From assembly GCA_016934735.1 (NCBI GenBank), contig JAFGSG010000103.1, positions 1-50,715 on the forward strand: 50,715 bases of DNA, written 5' to 3'. The notes beneath the pieces were generated by a model. That model searched no databases and was not told the DNA's origin. It saw only the letters and a list, made by a program, of their open reading frames with translations. Positions 45,100-50,715 of the stretch are shown here, in pieces; the first letter of the stretch is position 1; each line of letters opens with the position of its first letter. Position numbers and translations under genes: made by a program. The DNA comes from Spirochaetota bacterium. Its GTDB lineage: Bacteria > Spirochaetota > UBA4802 > JAFGDQ01.

Positions 45100-45564
45100 A
45101 TAGCCGTAACCTTTTTTTCAGAATATTTAATCTGAAAAAATATTTATCCTTCTTGATTTATTCTATATTATCCATAGCAAGTATTCAAGAAATTAAATTA
45201 ACCATAAATTCTTAATGCATTAATTATATTTTTTTCCTTGACAAAAGAGCTAAGTATAATGTAAGTTACTACATATAAAACTTAAGTTCTATATATAGAA
45301 CTTAAATAAAATACAAATATTATTTTTTACCTGACATTTAAAAACCGAGCCAATGCTTTCGTATAGTAAATAATCTGTTAAAGCTACTATAAATAATGCC
45401 CCGAGTAAAATAATTATGCTATTTAACGGTAATAAAATAAGTGCTAATTTTATCACAAAATTAAAATCTGCCTTTATTTATCTGGATCTTCATACTATTA
45501 TCCTGATCTATGTTAAAAAAATTTATAAATTACATTATAACTAATATTAAAAAGGAGACTCATT
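45100..45564. other. 465-base divergent regulatory region
   Basis: It lies between the PAS kinase and the SDR gene and is very AT-rich. It holds TTGACA (45238-45243), TATAAT (45255-45260; only 11 bases apart, so not one promoter) and the 24-bp perfect palindrome described separately. About 260 bases between the palindrome and the SDR start hold no recognisable ORF; a long leader or a second promoter is possible. Confidence 0.5.
45282..45305. promoter_or_regulatory. 24-bp perfect palindrome, candidate operator (SDR/ligase side)
   Basis: The core GTTCTATATATAGAAC (45286-45301) is extended by TTAA and its complement to a 24-base perfect palindrome. The same 16-base core recurs at 48385-48400 before the acyl-CoA dehydrogenase. 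The palindrome includes a TATATA that could act as a -10 box. Confidence 0.7.
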
Positions 45565-46326
45565 ATGTCATTACAAAACAAAGTTGCGTTTATAACCGGT
45601 GCCTCAATGAAACAGGGAATCGGCAGGGCTGCCGCACTCACGCTGGCAAAACAGGGCGCCGATGTAGCCGTAAGTGGATTTAACCACATGGATGGAGCTG
45701 AATCTTTGGCTGGAGAAATTAAGGCATTAGGCCGGAGATCAATAGCTGTAAAAATGGACGGCACTAAATACCCGGATGTTCAGAATGCTTTTGCATTAAT
45801 AAAAAAGGAGCTGGGACCGGTTAATATACTTGTAAACAATGCCGCGCTAATGGGCCATAATATCACAATTGCAAAGACAACCATTGAAGAATGGGATTAC
45901 GAGGTTAAGCTATGCCTGAATTCCGCATTTTATTGTATTAAAGAAGCATGGGCTGACATGTGCGCAAATAAATACGGCCGTGTTGTAAACATGACTTCTG
46001 TAGCGGCAGTCCTGGGCGGTTATGGACAAAGCAGTTACGCATCCGCAAAAGCCGGCCTTATAGCATTAGTAAAATCGGTGGCACTGGAGGGAGCCAGATT
46101 CAATATTACAGCTAACTGCGTTCTGATAGGAGTGGCCGCAACTGAAGCAACATTGCTGTTAAATGAAGAAGCCCGTAAAAAAGTTGAAAAGAAAACAGCT
46201 ATCGGCAGATTCGCAGAACCGCAGGAAATAGCGGACGCCATTGCTCATGTAGTATCGAACGAGGCCAGATATATGACAGGTGCCGTTATGAATATGCTGG
46301 GAGGCCTGGATCTGTTTGTATTTTAA
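45565..46326 (+). CDS. Short-chain dehydrogenase/reductase (SDR, FabG-like)
   Basis: 253 residues, classical SDR size. The Rossmann motif is TGASMKQGIG (11-20), slightly longer than the usual TGxxxGxG. NNAA lies at 91-94. The catalytic triad is Ser145, Tyr158, Lys162 (YASAK). AAGGAG lies seven bases before the ATG. It would oxidise or reduce a hydroxyacyl- or ketoacyl-type substrate with NAD(P). It is followed after 131 bases by a CoA ligase gene, separated by a hairpin element. A decayed second copy of its C-terminus occurs downstream of that ligase gene. Confidence 0.9.
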   Translation: MSLQNKVAFITGASMKQGIGRAAALTLAKQGADVAVSGFNHMDGAESLAGEIKALGRRSIAVKMDGTKYPDVQNAFALIKKELGPVNILVNNAALMGHNITIAKTTIEEWDYEVKLCLNSAFYCIKEAWADMCANKYGRVVNMTSVAAVLGGYGQSSYASAKAGLIALVKSVALEGARFNITANCVLIGVAATEATLLLNEEARKKVEKKTAIGRFAEPQEIADAIAHVVSNEARYMTGAVMNMLGGLDLFVF

Positions 46327-46364
46327 CAAGTTTGCCGGAACATGCATTATGAAAATATTTATAA

Positions 46365-46412
46365 TAGACCTGTTGCGGAACTGTCTTTTCAAGGAGTTTT
46401 GCAACAGGTCTA
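46365..46412. repeat. Hairpin repeat element between SDR and ligase genes
   Basis: TAGACCTGTTGC (46365-46376) pairs perfectly with GCAACAGGTCTA (46401-46412) around 24 bases, which contain a further AACT/AGTT pairing. The arm ends match those at 5078-5118 and 9157-9268. There is no long T-run, so it is read as a repeat or attenuating hairpin rather than a terminator. Confidence 0.65.
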
Positions 46413-46457
46413 ATTCTTAAAAGATTCTGACTAATATTTCGTTAAAGGGAGCTTGGT

Positions 46458-48116
46458 ATGGCTAAGTATCTGAAAGGTTTTACGCCTTATAAAAAAAAGG
46501 ATGCTGAACAATATAACAAGTTTCGATGGTGGTCAGGGTTGACTTTCGGAGATGTCCTTGACAGAGCAGCCGATATTCACCCTGCAAAAGAGGCTTTTGT
46601 TGATATGATAAGCCGGCTTACATATGGGGAAGCAAGGGAAAAAACAAATAAACTGGCAATTGGTCTGATGGATTTAGGCATTCAGCCCCTGGACCGGGTA
46701 TTGATTCAGCTTCCGAACTGGAATGAATTTGTTTATGCATATTTTGCCCTTCAAAAGATCGGGGCCATTCCGGTGATACTGATCGATCGGTATCGTCAAT
46801 TTGAAATCAATCATCTTCTTAAACTTACTCAGGCCAAATCCTGGATTGTCGCCTTTAAATATAAAAAAACAGAATATCTTCCAATTATTAATGATGTTAT
46901 AAATGAACATCCTGAACTTAAAAACATAATTACTGTCCGTGGAGAAAAAGATCAGAAACGCTTTTCAAGCATGGAAAGGCTTATCGCAGATGCTGATCTA
47001 AATGATACTAATCTTGCACGGCTGGCAAAAAGGCGGCCGGATCCCATGCAGGTGGCGCATATGGGACCTACCGGAGGTACGACCGGAGCGCCTAAGATTG
47101 TCCCGCGTACGCATAACAGTCTCATTACCGGAATAGAATATTGTTCAAAATCATGGGATCAAAGCAATCTGGATGTCAATCTGCTTGTCGGCCCCATTGG
47201 TCATGACCTGACTTTTTCCAAGGGATTTATGGGCAGTATTATAATGATGGGGAAAGTTATATTTCTGGATTCCACTGATGATAAAGATATATGTGAGATT
47301 ATTCAAAAAGAAAAAGTTACTTCATTAGTTTGGGTGCCCACTCTCGCACAGAGAATGCTTCAATATGAGGATCTTGGTAAATATGATTTGAGTTCCTTAA
47401 GAAAAATGCACTGCGGAGGCGGAGCCAGCCATCCGGAACTCATTAAGAATGTAATGGAAAAGTTGAAAATGAAATTTCATAACGGATATGGGGCAACAGA
47501 AGGGATGACAACCATCACTCGCGTTACCGATGACTTAGATACAATCTGTCACACCGTAGGCAGGCCTACGTGTCCTTATGATACTTACAAAGTTATTGAT
47601 CAGAATGGTAACGCCCTTCCCACAGGTTCGGCCGGTGAATTAGTGCTTAAAGGACCTGGTGTATTTACCGGCTACTACAATAATCCTGAAGAAAATAAAA
47701 ATGTGTTCACTAAGGACGGTTTCTTCAAAACCGGAGATGTAGCCATGATAGATGAAAATGGTTATATAAAGCTTACCGGCCGGATCAAGGAAATGGTAAA
47801 CCGGGGCGGGGAGAGTATCAGTGCTACTGAGATCGAGAGACTTATTGTCTGTCATCCGGGTGTCGTAGCAGTTGCCATCATCCCTATGCCCGATCCATTT
47901 ATGGGCGAAAGGGTATGCGCCTATATCGAACCAAAAAAGGAAGTTAAATTAACTTTTGACGACATCATTTCCTTTCTTAAAGGGCAAAAGGCTTCTGTGC
48001 TTCAGCTTCCGGAACGTATTGAATTTATCGATAGTATGCCTTATACAGATGCAGAAAAAGTTGATAAAAAATCTCTACGGGCAGACATAGAGAGGAAGTT
48101 ACAGAAGAAAAAATAA
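46458..48116 (+). CDS. AMP-forming acyl/aryl-CoA ligase (EntE-like)
   Basis: 552 residues of the ANL superfamily. The P-loop is GPTGGTTGAPK (about 203-213) followed by IVPRTHNSL, as in 2,3-dihydroxybenzoate-activating enzymes. NGYGATEG, GFFKTGDVAMID and GRIKEMVNRGGESISATEIE are the later core motifs. The catalytic Lys is about residue 534 in AEKVDKKSLR. It would activate a carboxylic acid, by family resemblance perhaps an aryl or cyclic acid, to the adenylate and probably the CoA thioester. There is no carrier protein or siderophore gene nearby, so CoA ligation for catabolism is favoured. AAAGGGAG precedes the ATG. Confidence 0.9.
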   Translation: MAKYLKGFTPYKKKDAEQYNKFRWWSGLTFGDVLDRAADIHPAKEAFVDMISRLTYGEAREKTNKLAIGLMDLGIQPLDRVLIQLPNWNEFVYAYFALQKIGAIPVILIDRYRQFEINHLLKLTQAKSWIVAFKYKKTEYLPIINDVINEHPELKNIITVRGEKDQKRFSSMERLIADADLNDTNLARLAKRRPDPMQVAHMGPTGGTTGAPKIVPRTHNSLITGIEYCSKSWDQSNLDVNLLVGPIGHDLTFSKGFMGSIIMMGKVIFLDSTDDKDICEIIQKEKVTSLVWVPTLAQRMLQYEDLGKYDLSSLRKMHCGGGASHPELIKNVMEKLKMKFHNGYGATEGMTTITRVTDDLDTICHTVGRPTCPYDTYKVIDQNGNALPTGSAGELVLKGPGVFTGYYNNPEENKNVFTKDGFFKTGDVAMIDENGYIKLTGRIKEMVNRGGESISATEIERLIVCHPGVVAVAIIPMPDPFMGERVCAYIEPKKEVKLTFDDIISFLKGQKASVLQLPERIEFIDSMPYTDAEKVDKKSLRADIERKLQKKK

Positions 48117-48131
48117 CTATGACACTGGATT

Positions 48132-48208
48132 ATGAAAATAAAAAATTTCACTTACGATCGCTTTACTATTGTGAATATGATGGGCGGTATGGATTTGTTT
48201 GTATTTTA
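48132..48208 (+). pseudogene. Relic of a second SDR gene (C-terminal end only)
   Basis: A short frame ends in VNMMGGMDLFVF then TAA. The live SDR ends in MNMLGGLDLFVF, and about 33 of 39 bases match there. Only about the last 13 codons are recognisable; the sequence upstream does not match. I read it as a scar of duplication and deletion, not a gene. Expression as a 25-residue peptide from the ATG at 48132 is possible but has no ribosome site. Confidence 0.6.
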
Positions 48209-48367
48209 AAATAATAATTTTACCGTAATAATCGGTTTTCAGCAGCTAATTTTCAGGAGGAAGTTCAAATTAAAAGTTATACTAAATTACAAATTATTTT
48301 AAAAATATATTGTTTCATATTATAATATCTTAACTATGAATAATTTCCTTTATATATATTGCTTATT

Positions 48368-48400
48368 TTGATAATAGAATTAATGTTCTATATATAGAAC
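48368..48400 (+). promoter_or_regulatory. Promoter with palindromic operator over its -10 box
   Basis: TTGATA (48368-48373), a 17-base spacer and TATATA (48391-48396) make a likely promoter about 40 bases before the dehydrogenase start. The perfect palindrome GTTCTATATATAGAAC (48385-48400) is centred on the -10, so a bound repressor would block it. The same core occurs at 45286-45301. Confidence 0.7.
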
Positions 48401-48438
48401 TATTTAAACTTACAATAATTCATTCAGAGGAAAAACAT

Positions 48439-49596
48439 ATGCCACTATTTGAAGACACCCCGGAAGAACGGGCTTTTAGAACCGCCCTGAGAAAGTTTAT
48501 AGCTAATGAAATGACACCCTACAGGGAGGAATGGGAGAAAAATAGAGCCGTTCCGCGCGAAGTATGGAAGAAATTGGGCAAACAGGGTTTTCTATGTGCC
48601 TGGCTCCCTGAAGAGTACGGTGGGTCCGGTGTCGATTTCAGATATTCTGTAATTCTGGGACAGGAATTAATCAGAGGCGATGCTATGGGCATCGGAGCAC
48701 CGAACCACCAGGATGTGGCTACTCACTACGTGTACAGCTATGCATCTGACGAGCTGAAAAAAAGACTTCTCCCAAAGTGCGCCAGCGGTGATGCCATCGG
48801 ATGTATCTGCATGACTGAACCGAACGCAGGATCGGACGCAGCTGCCATCAGATCGAAGGCGGTAAGGAAGGGCGATCATTACATTCTTAACGGCCAGAAA
48901 GTGTTTATCACGAACGGCATGTTTGCGGACTTTATGGTCGTCATGTGCAGGGTGGAATCATCTGATGTAGATCCGAAAAAGAACTACAGCCTTCTTTGTG
49001 TGGAAGGCGAGAGCCTCAAACATGTACAACGTCGCCAACTAGAGAAAATGGGTCGCCATGCCACGGATACGGCAGAGGTATTCTTTGATGATTGCCCGGT
49101 GCCTGCCGGCAACCTCCTCGGCAAGGAAGGTGAGGGCTTCAAGTACACCATGCACAATCTGGCACGCGAAAGGCTGGAACTTTGCATCAAGTCTCAGAGC
49201 TACGCGGAGGAATGTTTTAAAGAGGCTCTCAAGTACGCAAAGGAGCGCGAGGCCTTCGGGAAGCCGATCGGCAACATCGAAGCTGTCTCCTTCATGCTTG
49301 CTGAAATGGCGACTGAGGTAGAGATCGGGGATGCATTTCTGCATGTGTGCGTGGAGGAATTCCTAAAGGGCGATGACATAACAAAGAAGGTCTCTATGGC
49401 AAAGGCATGGATTGCAGAAATGGCGAACAGGGTTGCCTATAAAGCAGTTCAGATTCACGGCGGATACGGCTATATGGCGGAATACCGGATATGTCGACTT
49501 TATCAGGATGTGCGCGTAATGCCCATATTTGGCGGGACGACTGAAATCATGAACGTCGTTATCGCCCGCCAGCTCGGCCTTAAGCCTATATTTTAG
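48439..49596 (+). CDS. Acyl-CoA dehydrogenase, long-chain/isovaleryl-type active site
   Basis: 385 residues, usual length. FAD/substrate motifs are CICMTEPNAGSDAA and GQKVFITNG, with the C-terminal IHGGYGYMAEY. The position that holds the catalytic Glu in medium-chain enzymes (YEGT) is Gly here (FGGTTEI, 364-370). Glu257 in SYAEECFKEA aligns with the base of long-chain/isovaleryl enzymes, so the enzyme should be active. GAGG lies ten bases before the ATG. It has its own promoter and an operator palindrome shared with the SDR/ligase unit, suggesting it acts in the same pathway. Confidence 0.93.
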   Translation: MPLFEDTPEERAFRTALRKFIANEMTPYREEWEKNRAVPREVWKKLGKQGFLCAWLPEEYGGSGVDFRYSVILGQELIRGDAMGIGAPNHQDVATHYVYSYASDELKKRLLPKCASGDAIGCICMTEPNAGSDAAAIRSKAVRKGDHYILNGQKVFITNGMFADFMVVMCRVESSDVDPKKNYSLLCVEGESLKHVQRRQLEKMGRHATDTAEVFFDDCPVPAGNLLGKEGEGFKYTMHNLARERLELCIKSQSYAEECFKEALKYAKEREAFGKPIGNIEAVSFMLAEMATEVEIGDAFLHVCVEEFLKGDDITKKVSMAKAWIAEMANRVAYKAVQIHGGYGYMAEYRICRLYQDVRVMPIFGGTTEIMNVVIARQLGLKPIF

Positions 49597-49949
49597 CCAT
49601 AGCATCTATCCTGACCATATTTTCAAAGGGTGCCGAAAGTCATGAGATTCCGTTGTTCATCCATATTCGGCACCTCTTTACTGATCTTATACAACTTTTT
49701 AGTAATTTAATTTAATTAAAATATATTTTATTGCTTGTTTAGTTTCTTCAGTATTTGTCTCCCGCCATAAGCAGAAATGAACAATCCCGGACGCAACGCT
49801 TGCCTTGACCGATAACATCCCCACGGTTGCTTATGTTTTCGTTCCCCAAATTAAAATCATAAAAACTATTCCGCCCGGACTGCTCCAAAAAAATTTTTCT
49901 TTAGCACATTTTACAAAGACATTAATGGATTTGTTACAGGCTGACTACC
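49597..49949. other. 353-base gap between convergent genes, with one hairpin
   Basis: Near its left end GGTGCCGAA (49629-49637) pairs with TTCGGCACC (49666-49674) around 28 bases and is followed by TCTTT. It may be a weak terminator of the dehydrogenase gene. Nothing else is recognised; a 79-codon plus-strand frame here runs into livF and is not believed. Confidence 0.45.
49629..49674 (+). terminator. Possible terminator of the acyl-CoA dehydrogenase gene
   Basis: A 9-bp perfect stem with a long 28-base loop, followed by TCTTT, about 30 bases after the stop codon. The long loop and short T-run make it uncertain. Confidence 0.4.
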
Positions 49950-50666
49950 CTATTCGCAGACTCCGAGATATGATCTTTTTACTTCTTCATCATTCATTAA
50001 AAACTCCCTGGTGCCTCCGCGTACCACTCTGCCTGTTTCCATGAGATATCCGCGGTCAGCGATCCGGAACGACGCAGCCGCATTCTGCTCAACAAGAAGA
50101 ATGGCAGTGCCGCGCTCTTTTATCTTCAGGAGTGTGTCCATGATCTGCATAACAAGTATCGGAGCGAGGCCGATGGAGAGCTCGTCAAGCATCAGAAGCT
50201 GAGGGCCGGACATGAGTGCTCTGCCTATGGCAACCATCTGCTGTTCTCCGCCGGAAAGGGTTCCTGCAGCCTGCTTTCTCCGCTCCTTTAGTTTCGGGAA
50301 AAGCTCGTATACCTCCTCCAGCGTGCGTTCAATAAATTCTTTATCTTTTCTGCGTACATACGCTCCAAGTTCAAGATTTTTATGCACCGGCATTTCAGGG
50401 AACAGCATCCTGCTTTCAGGGCAAAGGCTTATACCCATCTTCACAATTTCATCAGTGCTTACATTCTTAAGGTTTTTCCCTTTAAAATAGATATCTCCGG
50501 AAACCGGGCTAATCAGGCCTGATATTGCTTTTAACAGCGTAGTTTTGCCTGCGCCGTTAGCGCCGAGAATAGCTACAATACCGCCTTCTTCAATCTCAAT
50601 AGATAAATCCCTGCATGCTTCGAAGTTTCCGTATTTAGCACACATATTCTCAATCTTAAGTAACAT
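49950..50666 (-). CDS. livF: Branched-chain amino acid-type ABC transporter ATP-binding protein
   Basis: 238 residues, the usual LivF size. Walker A is GANGAGKTTLLKAI, the signature LSGGEQQMVAIGRAL, Walker B LLMLDELSIGLAP, with the switch His region replaced by LLVEQNAAAS as in LivF. The start is the ATG at 50666 with GGAG six bases upstream; it lies inside the tail of livG. HAAT-family importers move branched-chain amino acids, amides, urea or aromatic acids. The proximity to CoA-ligase and acyl-CoA dehydrogenase genes leaves an aromatic or organic acid substrate open. Permease and binding-protein genes would lie beyond the window. Confidence 0.92.
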   Translation of the reverse strand: MLLKIENMCAKYGNFEACRDLSIEIEEGGIVAILGANGAGKTTLLKAISGLISPVSGDIYFKGKNLKNVSTDEIVKMGISLCPESRMLFPEMPVHKNLELGAYVRRKDKEFIERTLEEVYELFPKLKERRKQAAGTLSGGEQQMVAIGRALMSGPQLLMLDELSIGLAPILVMQIMDTLLKIKERGTAILLVEQNAAASFRIADRGYLMETGRVVRGGTREFLMNDEEVKRSYLGVCE

Positions 50667-50715
50667 ATTTTTCTCCAAGATATGCATTAATAACGGTTTC
50701 GTTGCAGGCTATCTC
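50656..50715 (-). CDS. livG: C-terminal end of LivG-type ATP-binding protein (partial)
   Basis: The last 19 codons read EIACNETVINAYLGEKYVT then TAA. The VINAYLG tail is characteristic of LivG, where it normally reads like VIEAYLG. The stop overlaps the livF start by 11 bases, the usual livG-livF coupling. The rest lies outside the window. Confidence 0.8.
   Translation of the reverse strand, partial: EIACNETVINAYLGEKYVT

Larger units (their letters stand above)
48117..48438. other. 322-base intergenic region with gene relics and an operator
   Basis: It holds the SDR C-terminal relic (to 48208), an orphan strong ribosome site AGGAGG at 48255-48260 with no ATG at the right distance (ATT stands at 48269), and the promoter/palindrome of the next gene at 48368-48400. 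The rest is AT-rich and featureless. Confidence 0.5.

Noticed and set aside
45238-45260. TTGACA plus TATAAT as an SDR promoter
   Set aside because: The two boxes are only 11 bases apart, too short for a sigma70 promoter; each may belong to a different signal or none.
49805-50044. Plus-strand 79-codon gene
   Set aside because: It overlaps the 3' end of livF, has no ribosome site and no recognisable features.

Overview
The window (about 50.7 kb, AT-rich) is bacterial chromosome with a gene on almost every stretch. It reads as a diderm, free-living bacterium, most likely a spirochaete or close relative. Supporting signs are predicted lipoproteins, a beta-barrel-like protein ending in Phe, a class III adenylate cyclase next to a FecR/Fn3 protein, and a MiaB-SPOR-MutS string. 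This taxonomic guess is inference: no rRNA or tRNA gene was seen.

Left part (1-9290): a truncated SLC12-like permease is divergent from citrate synthase (gltA). A ClC-type chloride/proton antiporter follows. Then come a trehalose-phosphatase/GH15 pair on the minus strand and two small unknown genes. Housekeeping part (9291-21673, mostly plus strand): mltG, a U32 peptidase-family tRNA hydroxylation gene, hisS, a large unknown protein, an FmdB-type zinc ribbon, two lipoproteins, and the overlapping miaB / SPOR-TPR / mutS operon. A 42-bp (2 x 21) tandem repeat array follows mutS.

Signalling part (22118-35446): an orphan LytTR response regulator stands divergent from a small unknown gene. Between them lie three 21-bp-phased direct repeats that look like LytTR binding sites. 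Next is a minus-strand operon of a pseudophosphatase-adenylate cyclase fusion, a FecR/Fn3 membrane protein and a predicted outer-membrane barrel. An acyl-CoA dehydrogenase, a metallo-beta-lactamase-fold hydrolase and a GGDEF-EAL protein follow.

Catabolic part (35530-50715): a tight FAD oxidase / double-CCG Fe-S protein / FAD oxidase operon lies downstream of a TetR regulator. A seven-PAS soluble histidine kinase separates it from an SDR plus EntE-like acyl/aryl-CoA ligase and a second acyl-CoA dehydrogenase of the long-chain type. The window ends in livF and the tail of livG (branched-chain amino acid type ABC importer). A 16-bp perfect palindrome is shared by the SDR/ligase and acyl-CoA dehydrogenase upstream regions. 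It suggests a co-regulated pathway for activating and oxidising an organic acid, alcohol or aromatic compound whose identity cannot be read from the sequence.

The most noteworthy signals are the LytTR direct repeats, the shared palindrome, the cyclase with a defective tyrosine-phosphatase-like domain, the FAD/Fe-S/FAD operon, the tandem repeat array, a G9 tract in a lipoprotein signal peptide, and a dispersed hairpin family with three copies.
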